A DNA stretch of 64,000 nucleotides from Chryseobacterium sp. G0186. Its GTDB lineage: Bacteria > Bacteroidota > Bacteroidia > Flavobacteriales > Weeksellaceae. Numbering within the stretch: position 1 is the stretch's first letter; every line of letters starts with the position of its first letter. Positions 25,912-35,862 of this stretch are shown here, piece by piece. A program made the translations under genes and the position numbers. The notes beneath the pieces are model-generated. The model did no database searches, had not been told where the DNA came from, and saw nothing but the letters and a program-made list of their open reading frames with translations. The stretch is from assembly GCF_003815675.1 (NCBI RefSeq), contig NZ_CP033918.1, positions 2,604,001-2,668,000 of the forward strand, given 5' to 3'.

Positions 25912-27930
25912 TTATTTTTTGATGAATTTAAAGCTTTCTGAAATATTATTATCTTTTACTGTAATAATATAATTTCCTTTTAACAATTCTACTACATTTA
26001 CCTTATTATTATCAATCGAACCTTTTTTCACAATTTGACCAACTGCGTTGTGGATTTCGAAAGTAGCCTTATGAGAAACCTTAGTAATATTTAAGATATC
26101 ATTTACAGGATTTGGATAGATTCCGAAATTACCATCTTTTTTATTAACCTCGCTTGTACCTAAAGTCTGAACTTTCATCATTCTATTTTGGGTACTTGTA
26201 AAGGAGCCTCCAGACATTAAAGGAGTACCTGTTGTTGTTGAGATATTAAAATAACCTCCATAAAGACCAATACCATCTCCCCAAATGTCAGAAATTGTGA
26301 ATGTATAGCACTCATCTGGATTTAGCTCCCAATTTTGAGTAATTAATGCAGGAAGAGTTGTAGCACCGTTAGGTGAATCCTGATAACCAGCACCACTACT
26401 ATACACAATAGTTCCAGCACTATTTTTTAATTCCCATGTTGTTTCAGATCCAAAATAATCCAATTGAAGCTTAAACACTACGTTAGCCGGTACCGCTTTT
26501 GGAGCACCTACATAGGTAGAAGTAATAGTATTATTAGAGGCTCTTTGATCTGCTCCTCCATTGGCAGTTTGAATATTAATAGTCATAGGACCAGCCATTG
26601 TACCAGCAGCAACTGGTAGGCTTAATAATTGAGACTTGTCCTGAGCCAAGTTACCTGTCCAGTTATAAGGACTTTGCGCCACTCCATTGATTGTATAATT
26701 GATTGTAGCAGAAGTAAGAGCACCTGTTCCTCTGTTGAATAAAGATACCGGAACATTTAGTGATGTAGGACAAGTTACAGCTGTACATGTTCTTTCTAAC
26801 TTAATTTCGGCATCGTTTGCAAATAATGGAATAGGAAGATCTTTGGTTGAAGTCTTTAATGAAGCTCTTCTTGGAGAGTTATTCATTACAGCAGTAATTC
26901 TATCTTTCTGGTTAACGGTAAAGATATTCATACAGGCATCATTGGTATAATCCATATAGTTTTGTACCATTTCCAATACTGCCGGGTCATTACAGCTTAC
27001 TTTTTCAACACAGGTATAGTTAGCTTCATGAGCTACAGGTGTATCTGCACAGAAATCATCTCCACAAGCAGCATCTCCCCAGATATGTCTTAATCCTAGG
27101 AAATGTCCTACTTCATGGGTCATTGTTCTTCCTTTATTATAAATAGGATTTAATATAAAATTAGAACCTAAATCACTGCTTCCAAAAGCATCATAACCTG
27201 CTACTACCCCATCTGTAATGCCATATCCCATTAATGGATCTAATCCTGGAAGATTTGAACCATCAGGAAACTGAGCATATCCCAATAAATCATCATTTGG
27301 AGCAGCAAATGCAACACTCCACATATTCATATACTGAGTAGGATCCCAAATTGTTTCAGGTTTTACAAATCCTTCAATTGCATCCTTTTTAAAAGTTGAC
27401 TGACATAAGTTTACTCTGTCGATTCCATTGGTAGGATTTCCATTTGGATCTACCTTAGCTAATGCAAACTGAAGCTGAACATCTGCCCCTACTGTGTTAT
27501 TATTAAATCCTGGAGTTCCTGCCAATTTACGATAATCTTGGTTCATCACAGTTATTTGAGACATCACCTGCTCATCAATAATGTTAGGAGCAGTACCCAC
27601 AGGCTGCCCTCCGTGAATAACGTGAACAACTACTGGAATAGTAACAATACCTCCATTCTGTGATCTTTCATTTTTAGCTTTCTGAATCAATGGCTTTATC
27701 CAAGCTTCAAATTGATCCGTGCTCATTCTTCCCTGAAAGTTCCTTTTTAAGAACTCTTCATATTCAGTAGTACCACATTTTTCGAAACCATGAGATTTCG
27801 CTAGCTCCTGTGGAGATTTTGGAGTAGTTTCAAATTTCTTTCTAATTCCTGTAGTATTTTGTGCACTGAATAAACCGGCACATAATAAAGGTAATAAAAA
27901 GAGAGATTTTGAAGTAGTAGATTTTTGCAT
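25912..27930 (-). CDS. Secreted M43 (pappalysin-type) zinc metalloprotease with T9SS sorting domain
   Basis: A 672-aa exported protease. A signal peptide is cleaved near FSAQ (residue 24). The propeptide includes FEKCGTTEYEEFL, where the Cys may act as a cysteine switch. The catalytic domain follows, with HEVGHFLGLRH at 272-282, the calcium/Cys-rich CGDDFCADTP and VSCNDP region, and Met-turn NYMDYT. Next come a CARDB-like Ig repeat and a lectin-like beta domain (WELKNSAGTIVY...ISDIWGDGIG). The last 75 residues are a T9SS sorting domain (GIYPNPVNDIL...KFIKK). This arrangement matches the cytophagalysin group of M43. It should be released or surface-bound through the Por system; it forms a secreted-protease cluster with the reprolysin-like gene 10 kb away. 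Confidence 0.92.
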   Translation of the reverse strand: MQKSTTSKSLFLLPLLCAGLFSAQNTTGIRKKFETTPKSPQELAKSHGFEKCGTTEYEEFLKRNFQGRMSTDQFEAWIKPLIQKAKNERSQNGGIVTIPVVVHVIHGGQPVGTAPNIIDEQVMSQITVMNQDYRKLAGTPGFNNNTVGADVQLQFALAKVDPNGNPTNGIDRVNLCQSTFKKDAIEGFVKPETIWDPTQYMNMWSVAFAAPNDDLLGYAQFPDGSNLPGLDPLMGYGITDGVVAGYDAFGSSDLGSNFILNPIYNKGRTMTHEVGHFLGLRHIWGDAACGDDFCADTPVAHEANYTCVEKVSCNDPAVLEMVQNYMDYTNDACMNIFTVNQKDRITAVMNNSPRRASLKTSTKDLPIPLFANDAEIKLERTCTAVTCPTSLNVPVSLFNRGTGALTSATINYTINGVAQSPYNWTGNLAQDKSQLLSLPVAAGTMAGPMTINIQTANGGADQRASNNTITSTYVGAPKAVPANVVFKLQLDYFGSETTWELKNSAGTIVYSSGAGYQDSPNGATTLPALITQNWELNPDECYTFTISDIWGDGIGLYGGYFNISTTTGTPLMSGGSFTSTQNRMMKVQTLGTSEVNKKDGNFGIYPNPVNDILNITKVSHKATFEIHNAVGQIVKKGSIDNNKVNVVELLKGNYIITVKDNNISESFKFIKK

Positions 27931-28027
27931 TTCTTATTTTTATTAACTTTGCAAATATATTAGTTTTTACCGCAAATCATAACAGATACGATAAAAATAA
28001 TCACAAATAAAATAAAACAAAAAGTAA

Positions 28028-28498
28028 ATGAAAGCACAATCATTATTAATAATCACTTTATTAACCTTACTCAATACTAATTGCACATCCCAGCAAAAAA
28101 CACAAATAGATAAAAATAACTCAACATATAATGCCAAACAATTGAAAATTGAAAAAATAGAATTAAAAGAACAAACAAGAGGCACCAGAAGGTTCACCAC
28201 ATTCACCCCTACTTCAAAAACAGTGTCATTAAATGATAATGTGACAACATTTTCTCTATCTGCTGATGAATGGAAAAAAATAACGGAACAGGTGGACCAG
28301 ATAAAACTATCAACAATATCTAATCTTCAGGCTCCTACTTCTGCTCGATTTTCGGATGGAGCTTTAAGCGCATCAATTTCTATTACTTCTGGTGATAAAA
28401 TCTATACCTCCTCAGGTTTTGATTCCGGAGTTCCACCAAAAGAATTGGAAAAATTGTATAAAATCATTACAACCGACCATATGGGTAAAAAACAATAA
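28028..28498 (+). CDS. Hypothetical lipoprotein
   Basis: A 156-aa exported protein: MKAQSLLIITLLTLLNTNCTSQQ, a lipoprotein-like signal with Cys19 (the NTNC box is not ideal). The mature part begins with a low-complexity charged linker. It then has a beta-rich domain with FSLSADEWKKITEQVDQIKLSTI and ITSGDKIYTSSGFDSGVPPKELEKLYKII, the kind of small domain seen in many flavobacterial lipoproteins. It is divergent to the M43 gene and convergent with the DUF6048 gene, sharing a bidirectional terminator with the latter. Function unknown. Confidence 0.72.
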   Translation: MKAQSLLIITLLTLLNTNCTSQQKTQIDKNNSTYNAKQLKIEKIELKEQTRGTRRFTTFTPTSKTVSLNDNVTTFSLSADEWKKITEQVDQIKLSTISNLQAPTSARFSDGALSASISITSGDKIYTSSGFDSGVPPKELEKLYKIITTDHMGKKQ

Positions 28499-28523
28499 AC
28501 CCAGGAGCTTTCCTGGGTTTATT
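28494..28523. terminator. Bidirectional terminator
   Basis: Stem AATAAACCCAGGA / TCCTGGGTTTATT with a 4-nt loop, between the convergent lipoprotein and DUF6048 genes. It overlaps the lipoprotein stop codon. Confidence 0.8.
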
Positions 28524-28549
28524 ACTATGATCGTTGATCATCTGTTTTT

Positions 28550-29212
28550 CTAAAATTTGTATGCAATATTCCATGCAAATCCCATATTGAATTTTGAAGA
28601 ACTTCTTCCAAATCCAGGAACAATCATCGGGGAAATTTCGTCCTGCTTAGAGGTATACACCATATAACGAGGCTGAAGATTCACATCTATATAAAAATTG
28701 GAATCAAATAACTGTACTCTTCCTCCCAAGGTCCCTTCCAGCCAAAAGGAAGACTGAGACGATGCAGGAAAAGCCTCCGAAGAATTACTCCCTCCAAATC
28801 CACGAACGGGAATAGCCATATATTCCTGGTTATAAAATGATCCGGCAACTTTTCCTCCTGCATAGAAACCATTAAATTCATTTTCGGGATCTTTTGCCAA
28901 CATATAGAATGCACCTAGCTTAATGAATGGCCCATTTGCTTTAGCATCATAACCGTTCTTCTGGTATATATTTTTTTCAAAACCTGCTTCCGCAATTGCG
29001 TGAACATTGCCATTTATCTTTGAGGAAATAAATCCCTGATATAACTTTCTGTCTGAAAAAAATCCAACTCCGGTATTCAAAACATCAAGCCCAACCATAA
29101 AATTAGGTTCATATTTCCAATGAGCCTTTTTCGTTTCTTCTTTTTTATCCTGTGCCCAGCTTATTATCCCTAATAAACTAAAAAAGAAGGTAAAGATTAG
29201 TCTTGTCTTCAT
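28550..29212 (-). CDS. DUF6048 family outer-membrane beta-barrel-like protein
   Basis: A 220-aa exported protein with signal peptide MKTRLIFTFFFSLLGIISWAQ. The mature part alternates short polar turns with amphipathic strands (FMVGLDVLNTGVGFF, GFISSKINGNVHAIAEAGFEK, FYIDVNLQPRYMVYTS) and ends in an aromatic residue (IAYKF), as outer-membrane barrels do. The gene order rlmD, DUF6452, DUF6048 is usual in Flavobacteriia and supports the call. Its start overlaps the end of the DUF6452 gene by 35 bp, so the two are coupled. Function unknown. Confidence 0.8.
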   Translation of the reverse strand: MKTRLIFTFFFSLLGIISWAQDKKEETKKAHWKYEPNFMVGLDVLNTGVGFFSDRKLYQGFISSKINGNVHAIAEAGFEKNIYQKNGYDAKANGPFIKLGAFYMLAKDPENEFNGFYAGGKVAGSFYNQEYMAIPVRGFGGSNSSEAFPASSQSSFWLEGTLGGRVQLFDSNFYIDVNLQPRYMVYTSKQDEISPMIVPGFGRSSSKFNMGFAWNIAYKF

Positions 29213-29654
29213 TCTCTATTTGATTTTGTCCGTCTTCCACGCCAAGAACAGGATTAGAAGTTATTAATTCTGAAGTTAAATTCTGATAAGTTTTTTTGAT
29301 GCCACACCCTGGAGATACATAAGCTGATTGGGTGGTATATTTTATTCTCACCTTAGATTCTGCTCCCTTGAGTCTAGTTTTAAAATACACATCTGTATAC
29401 GGTGAATCGTCTACCCTTAAAGGAATCAATCTTGAGTCAACCATCGCTAGTTTTCCCAAATCTACTTTTCCGGAACCATAATCTACTGCTACGTAAAGGG
29501 TATCCACCTTAGTTATCTTTCCTTCATCTTTGGTTTTGAAAGCCACTTTCATTCTGGGAGTTCCTTCTCCACTTTCACAGATATCATCATCTCCACCACA
29601 GGAAAAAAGCATTCCTATACAGCAAAGCATTATGAGAAATTTAAAATACTTCAT
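29178..29654 (-). CDS. DUF6452 family lipoprotein
   Basis: A 158-aa lipoprotein. The ATG at 29654 gives MKYFKFLIMLCCIGMLFSC with Cys19 as the lipid site; a longer frame would start at a TTG (29672) and spoil the signal. GGDDD after the Cys is acidic, the sort of signal linked to surface export of Bacteroidetes lipoproteins. The mature domain contains TPRMKVAFKTKDEG, VDTLYVAVDYG and SPGCGIKKTYQNL, matching DUF6452. It lies between rlmD and the DUF6048 gene and may act with the barrel-like product. Function unknown. Confidence 0.8.
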   Translation of the reverse strand: MKYFKFLIMLCCIGMLFSCGGDDDICESGEGTPRMKVAFKTKDEGKITKVDTLYVAVDYGSGKVDLGKLAMVDSRLIPLRVDDSPYTDVYFKTRLKGAESKVRIKYTTQSAYVSPGCGIKKTYQNLTSELITSNPVLGVEDGQNQIENEDKTNLYLLF

Positions 29655-29683
29655 ATTAAGATTTGATTTCAAATTTAATCAAA

Positions 29684-31093
29684 TTATTTTTTAATCAGTA
29701 ATGCGATGTTTTCCACGTGATGAGTTTGTGGAAACATATCTACCGGCAATATTTTCACTAAGGTATAATGTTCTTTCATCAAAGCAAGATCTCTTGCCTG
29801 TGTAGCAGAATTACAGCTTACATAGACTACTTTTTCCGGAGCTAATTTCAATATTTGCTCAACTACTTTTTGATGCATTCCATCTCTTGGCGGGTCGGTA
29901 ATTAAAACATCTGCTTTTGGATGGTTTTCCATAAACTCATCGTTAAAGACATTTTTCATATCTCCACAGTAGAATGTTGTATTTGTAAGACCATTTAATT
30001 CGGCATGTTCAATAGCAGCATCAATGGCTTCCTGTACCGATTCAATCCCGATTACCTGCTTTGCATTTCTTGCTACATATTGTGCAATGGTTCCGGTTCC
30101 GGTATAAAGGTCATAAACTACTTCATCTCCTTTTAGATCTGCAAATTCCAGGGTTTTTCTATACAATTCTAGCGCCTGCTTATAATTGGTCTGGAAAAAT
30201 GATTTAGGTCCGATCTTAAATTTAAGACCATCCATTTCTTCCATCAAAAATCCTTCACCGAAGTACACATTAATGTTTAAGTCGTAAATAGAATCATTTT
30301 GCTTAGGATTAATGGCATATACTAAGGTTTTGATCTGTGGGAATTTTTCTAATAGGAATTCGAAAAGTTTTTCTCTGTTTTCTTTTTCTTCTCTATATAG
30401 TTGGAAAAGTACCATCCACTCCCCTTTAGAGTTTTGTCTCATCATTAAGGTTCTCAGGAACCCTTCCTGATTTCTAACATCGAAGAAATCCAATCCATTT
30501 TTAACACCGTAATCTTTTACAGCTAATCTTATTGCGTTGGACGGATCTTCCTGAAGAAAGCACTCTTTAAGGTCTAAGATCTTGCTCCACATCCCCGGAA
30601 TATGGAAACCTAACGCATCTCTATTTCCAAAATTTTCTTCGGAACTTATCTCATATTGAGTCAGCCATTTTGCATTGGAGAAAGAAAACTCCATTTTATT
30701 TCTATAAAAATACTGTTCTTTTGAACCTAGAATAGGTACGGTTTCAAAATTATCGACTCCACCAATTCTTTTAATATTGTTATATACTTCTTCCTGTTTA
30801 AAGTCAAGCTGTTTTTCATAGCTCATGTTCTGCCATTTGCAGCCTCCACAAGTTCCAAAATGAACACATTTAGGCTCTGTTCTAAAAGGTGACCTCACCA
30901 GAACTTCCACGGCTTCACCCTCATAATAGTTGGATTTGGTTTTTTTAACCTTAACATTTACTAAATCTCCAGGAATTGCACCAGAAACCAATACTGTTTT
31001 ACCATCTTCCGTTTTACCGATAGCTACTCCTTTAGCTCCTGCAGTTAACAGCTTAATATTTTCAAGAATAATATTATTTTTCTTCTTTCTCAT
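29684..31093 (-). CDS. rlmD: 23S rRNA (uracil-1939-C5)-methyltransferase RlmD
   Basis: A 469-aa RumA-type methyltransferase that makes m5U1939 in 23S rRNA with S-adenosylmethionine. It has an N-terminal TRAM RNA-binding domain (residues about 5-65) and iron-sulfur cysteines in CVHFGTCGGC, with a further Cys in LKECFLQED. FFQTNYKQALELY and DLYTGTGTIAQYVA form the SAM site, then DPPRDGMH, and VSCNSATQARD holds the catalytic Cys. The ATG at 31093 (MRKKKNNIILENIKL) is preferred; the longer frame begins at a TTG. The downstream DUF6452 and DUF6048 genes may be co-transcribed. Confidence 0.94.
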   Translation of the reverse strand: MRKKKNNIILENIKLLTAGAKGVAIGKTEDGKTVLVSGAIPGDLVNVKVKKTKSNYYEGEAVEVLVRSPFRTEPKCVHFGTCGGCKWQNMSYEKQLDFKQEEVYNNIKRIGGVDNFETVPILGSKEQYFYRNKMEFSFSNAKWLTQYEISSEENFGNRDALGFHIPGMWSKILDLKECFLQEDPSNAIRLAVKDYGVKNGLDFFDVRNQEGFLRTLMMRQNSKGEWMVLFQLYREEKENREKLFEFLLEKFPQIKTLVYAINPKQNDSIYDLNINVYFGEGFLMEEMDGLKFKIGPKSFFQTNYKQALELYRKTLEFADLKGDEVVYDLYTGTGTIAQYVARNAKQVIGIESVQEAIDAAIEHAELNGLTNTTFYCGDMKNVFNDEFMENHPKADVLITDPPRDGMHQKVVEQILKLAPEKVVYVSCNSATQARDLALMKEHYTLVKILPVDMFPQTHHVENIALLIKK

Positions 31094-31158
31094 TCCACTA
31101 ATTCTATTTTTTCTATCAATGAAACTCTTCAGTTTCAATTTGCAAAAATACAATAAAA

Positions 31159-31184
31159 AAAACCTTATCCGAAAATAAGGTTTC
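31159..31184 (-). terminator. Terminator of the TlpA-like lipoprotein gene
   Basis: On the minus strand, the AAACCTTAT and ATAAGGTTT arms are followed by TTTTTATTG, about 20 bp past the stop. Confidence 0.8.
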
Positions 31185-31202
31185 TATGTATGTTAAAGTT
31201 TA

Positions 31203-32732
31203 TTATTTTGCTTGGGCCGGCTGTGGATTTGCTGGTTGTTGCATAGAAGGATCAACTTGTAGTTGTTGCTGCATTTGGATATTCGGATCAACCTTTGGTG
31301 CTGAAAGACCGGTTAATTTATCCAATATCGTTACCAGTTCAGGATCTCCTAGGTTTACAAGAGATCTGCTTGCAATTTTACCATCTTTATCAACGATTAC
31401 AAAACACGGTAACTTGAATCCATATACACCATATTTTTTAGCAATATCTGATTCCATTCCTTTTTCTGCATAAACATTTACTCCCTGAACTCCTTTTAAT
31501 AAAGAATTGCTTGTTTTTATAAACTGATCTTTTGTATCATCTACGTTTACAAATACAAAATTCATTTTTGATTTGTAGAAGTTAACCACTTCTTTCAAAA
31601 CAGGTACCGCAGCTTCACCAATGTAAGGGTTCCAAGAAGCATAGAAAAATACCATGTATGGTTTTCCTTTGTTTTCAGAAAGTTTATAAGCTTTACCATC
31701 TTGCTTTACAAGAGAGGCATCCGGTGCAACTTCTCCGATTTTAAGTCCTGTAATTGCCATCTGCATTTTTAACAGGTCCGCTTTAATGGTAGCATCCTTA
31801 ATATCTGTATCAATAATTTTTTTGATTTTGTCAATATTTGCCCCAGGAGTTGTTGGGTGAATATCAGACTGAGCCATTACAAATGCTAAAAGATAATCTT
31901 TTGCAACCTGAGGTAAGTCATTTTTAGTTTTTAAATACTTAGCAAACATTTCAGAAGTTGTAATTCCTGTTTTTCCTTTACCATTTGCTTCTGCATATTT
32001 TTGGAAGTCAGGAGTCATTTTCACTAGTAAATACTGTCTGTAAAGCGGAATAGACTTCACCATTGCCTCTTTATCAGTATTTAAACTGGTTTCATAATCT
32101 GTAAAAGCCTTAGAAGCCTTATAAGAAGGATTCCCAGCCATTGGCCCGTGAGACATCTCATAATTGGCAAGCAAATTCAAAATAGTAACCTTAACATCGT
32201 TTTTCTTCCATTGTAAAAGATTTTTACTTGGATTGTTCTTACTTGCAAGATCATCTACATTCTTATTAATGTCTGCTTCTACTTTGTGCATTCCTTTTAA
32301 GAATGTACTTTCATCTCCAGACATTAATTGTCCTAAATTCACTTTATTACCGTACTCACCTAAAAATTTTTGGCTTCCCTGAAGGAAATCGTTATTCTTT
32401 TTAGCATCACCGGTAATAACATATTCACTAGGGAAAGTCATTGCATTTCCTGAGATATTTACTTTTTGTCCTCCTTCAAGATAGATCAGATTCTGCTTGT
32501 TTGCATAATTGATCACATACATTCCGTCTTTAGGAGCTTCGAAGCTACCTGAAAAGTTACCGTCTTTATCTAAACCTATATTAATTAAAGGTAAAGTTCC
32601 TACTCCTGAAGCTTCAACAAACTCAATTCTTTCTAATGGTGAGCTTCCGGTAATTTTTCCTTTTACTTCTACTTTTTTTGAACAAGACATCACGAAAACC
32701 GCAATGATAAACAATAAAAGATATTTTTTCAT
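31203..32732 (-). CDS. Thioredoxin-fold (TlpA-like) lipoprotein lacking the CxxC active site
   Basis: A 509-aa lipoprotein. The signal MKKYLLLFIIAVFVMSC has Cys17. A DUF4369-like beta domain (about 20-115) is followed by a helical middle part and a C-terminal TlpA/AhpC-type thioredoxin fold from about residue 335. At the place of the redox motif the protein reads SWNPYIGE: Trp367 is kept, but both cysteines are replaced (Asn368, Ile371). The cis-Pro loop KLPCFVIVD is kept. The tail after residue 480 is a Gln/Pro-rich linker. It therefore cannot do dithiol exchange and may be a scaffold or binding protein at a membrane facing the periplasm. It is followed by its own terminator. Confidence 0.83.
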   Translation of the reverse strand: MKKYLLLFIIAVFVMSCSKKVEVKGKITGSSPLERIEFVEASGVGTLPLINIGLDKDGNFSGSFEAPKDGMYVINYANKQNLIYLEGGQKVNISGNAMTFPSEYVITGDAKKNNDFLQGSQKFLGEYGNKVNLGQLMSGDESTFLKGMHKVEADINKNVDDLASKNNPSKNLLQWKKNDVKVTILNLLANYEMSHGPMAGNPSYKASKAFTDYETSLNTDKEAMVKSIPLYRQYLLVKMTPDFQKYAEANGKGKTGITTSEMFAKYLKTKNDLPQVAKDYLLAFVMAQSDIHPTTPGANIDKIKKIIDTDIKDATIKADLLKMQMAITGLKIGEVAPDASLVKQDGKAYKLSENKGKPYMVFFYASWNPYIGEAAVPVLKEVVNFYKSKMNFVFVNVDDTKDQFIKTSNSLLKGVQGVNVYAEKGMESDIAKKYGVYGFKLPCFVIVDKDGKIASRSLVNLGDPELVTILDKLTGLSAPKVDPNIQMQQQLQVDPSMQQPANPQPAQAK

Positions 32733-33042
32733 TTCAATTTTTAATATTACACAAAAATACGCTTTTTAGGGCTTCTTAATTCACACTAATTATTTTTTTT
32801 AAAAATTTTATTATTGCTGATTAAAAGGGACGTTTCAAATACTTTATCTATCCTTTTCTATCATCAAAAAGACAATTGAAATCTAGGTATTTGCCATGAT
32901 TCAACTGCCCTCCAAATATATACTTATTAAATAAGGAATACCTAAATTCCATGATAAGTTAACAAACTTTAACAACAAAATAACTGACATAAAAAAAATC
33001 GCCCCCAAAAAGGAGGCGATTTTTATGTATTTTGAATCAATT
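32733..33042. other. Intergenic gap between sdhB and the TlpA-like gene
   Basis: No gene seen in 310 bp. It holds the sdh operon terminator at its right end and AGGTATT/AATACCT arms (32884-32943). The rest is plain AT-rich sequence that must include the promoter of the TlpA-like gene. Confidence 0.6.
32995..33024 (-). terminator. Terminator of the sdhCAB operon
   Basis: Stem AAAATCGCCTCC / GGGGGCGATTTT (one mismatch) on the minus strand, followed by TTTTATGTCA, 18 bp after sdhB. Confidence 0.85.
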
Positions 33043-33810
33043 CTATCCTTGATCTACAAGAGCAGCCATGTATTCTCTGTTCATTCTTGCAATGTTTTCA
33101 AGAGAAATACCTTTAGGGCATTCAATTTCACAAGCACCGGTATTTGAACAGTTTCCGAATCCTTCTTCGTCCATAGCTTTCACCATGTTCAGTACTCTTC
33201 TCTTCGCTTCTACTCTACCTTGTGGCAATAAAGCATACTGAGAAACCTTAGCACCTACGAATAGCATTGCAGATCCGTTTTTACAAGTAGCTACACAAGC
33301 ACCGCATCCGATACAGGCAGCAGCATCCATTGCTTTGTCTGCATCTTCTTTAGGAACCGGCATTGCGTTGGCATCCAGTGTATTTCCTGATGTATTTACA
33401 GAAATAAACCCTCCGGCAGCCATTACTCTGTCAAATGCGCTTCTGTCTACCATTAAGTCCTTGATAACAGGGAAAGCAGCACTTCTCCAAGGTTCAATAA
33501 CGATAGTTTCTCCATCTTTGAACATTCTCATGTGAAGCTGACACGTTGTAATTCCTGTGTCTGGTCCATGAGCTCTACCATTGATGTAAAGAGAACACAT
33601 TCCGCAGATTCCCTCACGACAGTCGTGATCGAAAGCGATTGGTTCTTTTCCTTCGTTAATTATATTTTCATTCAGGATGTCCAACATTTCTAAGAAAGAA
33701 GAATCTGTAGATACATCCGATATTTTATAGGTCTCAAACTGACCTTTTGATTTACTATTCTTTTGTCTCCAAATTTTCAGCGTAAGATGTAAGCCTTTTT
33801 TTGCACTCAT
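33043..33810 (-). CDS. sdhB: Succinate dehydrogenase/fumarate reductase iron-sulfur subunit
   Basis: A 255-aa subunit carrying the three iron-sulfur clusters that pass electrons from the flavoprotein to the quinone site. The 2Fe-2S ligands are in CREGICGMC with a later Cys in GITTCQLHM. The ferredoxin-like part has [15 protein letters not shown] and [15 protein letters not shown]. It starts at 33810, 24 bp after sdhA, as the third gene of sdhCAB. The complex oxidises succinate in the TCA cycle and feeds menaquinone in the inner membrane. Confidence 0.96.
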   Translation of the reverse strand: MSAKKGLHLTLKIWRQKNSKSKGQFETYKISDVSTDSSFLEMLDILNENIINEGKEPIAFDHDCREGICGMCSLYINGRAHGPDTGITTCQLHMRMFKDGETIVIEPWRSAAFPVIKDLMVDRSAFDRVMAAGGFISVNTSGNTLDANAMPVPKEDADKAMDAAACIGCGACVATCKNGSAMLFVGAKVSQYALLPQGRVEAKRRVLNMVKAMDEEGFGNCSNTGACEIECPKGISLENIARMNREYMAALVDQG

Positions 33811-33834
33811 AATGTTATATTTATAGGTTGGAGA

Positions 33835-35847
33835 TTATTTATAACTTCTAGTTTTAACCTCGATGTTGTCATATATCAGTTCTTCTTTATGCAACACTTC
33901 CGCGTTGATATTGTCACCCTGATATTCCCAAGCTCCGACGTATTTGTAGTTTACGTCATCTCTTTCCGCTTCTCCATCCGGAGTAGAATGGTCTTCACGG
34001 AAATGTCCACCACAAGATTCGTTTCTGTGTAGTGCATCGATAGCCATTAATTGTCCTAGCTCAAGGAAGTCTGCTACTCTGAATGCTTTTTCAAGTTCAG
34101 TGTTCATTCCTTCTTTTTCACCAGGAACTTTTACATTTTTCCAGAAATCGTTTCTTACTTCTTCAATTTCCTTGATTGCTTCCTTCAATCCCTCAGGTGT
34201 TCTTCCCATCCCAACTTTATTCCACATAATGTGTCCTAATTGCTTGTGGAAGTAATCTACTGAATGGGTTCCCTTATTGTTTATGAAGAAATCAATTTTA
34301 TCGTTAATTCCTTTTTCTGCTTCGTCAAATGCTCCTGAATTGGTAGGAATAGTACCTGTTCTGATATCTGCAGAAAGGTAATCTGCAATGGTATAAGGAA
34401 GTACAAAATATCCATCAGCAAGACCCTGCATCAAGGCAGAAGCCCCCAATCTGTTAGCACCGTGGTCAGAGAAGTTAGCTTCACCGATTACGAAACATCC
34501 AGGGATTGTAGACTGAAGGTTATAATCAACCCATACCCCACCCATTGTGTAGTGAACCGCAGGATAGATCTTCATTGGAGTTTTGTAAGGATCATCAGCC
34601 GTAATCTTTTCGTACATTACGAATAGGTTACCATATTTCTCCTCAACCCAACTTTTACCTAAATCATAGATCTGTTGATCTGTAGGATTATGGATATGTT
34701 TTTCGATAGCAGATTCTTTACCTTTTTTCATGATCTCTGTAGAGAAATCCAGGTAAACACCCTCTTGGGTATCATTATTTTCGATTCCGAATCCAGCGTC
34801 GCATCTTTCCTTAGCTGCTCTTGAAGCAACGTCTCTAGGTACAAGGTTACCAAACGCAGGGTATCTTCTTTCTAAATAATAATCTCTATCTTCTTCTTTA
34901 ATATTTTCAGGTCTTAATTTCCCTTCTCTGATAGCTACTGAATCTTCATGTTTTTTAGGAACCCAGATTCTTCCTGAGTTTCTTAATGATTCAGACATCA
35001 AAGTTAATTTAGACTGCTGTGTTCCGTGAACAGGAATACAAGTCGGGTGAATCTGTACGTAGCAAGGGTTTGCGAAGTAAGCTCCTTTTTTGTGAATTTT
35101 CCAAGCTGCAGAAACGTTAGATCCCATAGCATTGGTAGAAAGGAAATATACGTTTCCGTATCCCCCTGAAGCAATAACTACAGCATGAGCAGAATGCCTT
35201 TCAATTTCACCTGTTACAAGGTTTCTTGCGATAATCCCTCTTGCTTTTCCATCAACAATTACAAGCTCTAGCATTTCGTGACGGTTGTACATCTTGATTC
35301 TACCTTTACCGATCTGACGGCTCATTGCAGAATATGCTCCTAATAATAACTGCTGACCTGTTTGTCCTTTTGCGTAGAAGGTTCTTTTTACCTGAACCCC
35401 ACCAAATGAACGGTTATCTAGCTGACCGCCGTAATCTCTACCGAAAGGAACCCCTTGGGAAACACACTGGTCAATAATATTTGCAGAAACTTCTGCTAGT
35501 CTGTAAACGTTAGCCTCTCTTGCTCTATAGTCACCACCCTTGATGGTATCATAGAATAATCTATAAGTAGAGTCACCGTCTCCTTGGTAATTCTTTGCCG
35601 CGTTGATCCCCCCCTGAGCTGCAATAGAGTGCGCTCTTCTTGGTGAATCCTGATAGCAAAATGCTTTTACATTGTATCCTTGCTCAGCCAAAGTAGCTGC
35701 AGCAGAACCTCCTGCCAAACCTGTACCTACAACAATAATATCAATCTTATCTCTGTTGTTTGGTGCAACAAGGTTCATATGATCTTTATGATTTTTCCAC
35801 TTGTCTTTAAGAGGACCCGCCGGAATTCTTGAATCTAATTTACTCAT
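33835..35847 (-). CDS. sdhA: Succinate dehydrogenase/fumarate reductase flavoprotein subunit
   Basis: A 670-aa catalytic subunit that oxidises succinate to fumarate using covalently bound FAD. Visible are the FAD-binding [20 protein letters not shown], the flavinylation region [17 protein letters not shown], the substrate region [48 protein letters not shown], and the C-terminal [13 protein letters not shown]. The length and the partner cytochrome indicate the Bacteroidetes type B enzyme. It lies between sdhC (15 bp) and sdhB (24 bp) in one operon. Confidence 0.97.
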   Translation of the reverse strand: MSKLDSRIPAGPLKDKWKNHKDHMNLVAPNNRDKIDIIVVGTGLAGGSAAATLAEQGYNVKAFCYQDSPRRAHSIAAQGGINAAKNYQGDGDSTYRLFYDTIKGGDYRAREANVYRLAEVSANIIDQCVSQGVPFGRDYGGQLDNRSFGGVQVKRTFYAKGQTGQQLLLGAYSAMSRQIGKGRIKMYNRHEMLELVIVDGKARGIIARNLVTGEIERHSAHAVVIASGGYGNVYFLSTNAMGSNVSAAWKIHKKGAYFANPCYVQIHPTCIPVHGTQQSKLTLMSESLRNSGRIWVPKKHEDSVAIREGKLRPENIKEEDRDYYLERRYPAFGNLVPRDVASRAAKERCDAGFGIENNDTQEGVYLDFSTEIMKKGKESAIEKHIHNPTDQQIYDLGKSWVEEKYGNLFVMYEKITADDPYKTPMKIYPAVHYTMGGVWVDYNLQSTIPGCFVIGEANFSDHGANRLGASALMQGLADGYFVLPYTIADYLSADIRTGTIPTNSGAFDEAEKGINDKIDFFINNKGTHSVDYFHKQLGHIMWNKVGMGRTPEGLKEAIKEIEEVRNDFWKNVKVPGEKEGMNTELEKAFRVADFLELGQLMAIDALHRNESCGGHFREDHSTPDGEAERDDVNYKYVGAWEYQGDNINAEVLHKEELIYDNIEVKTRSYK

Positions 35848-35862
35848 ACTAGTATATTGATA

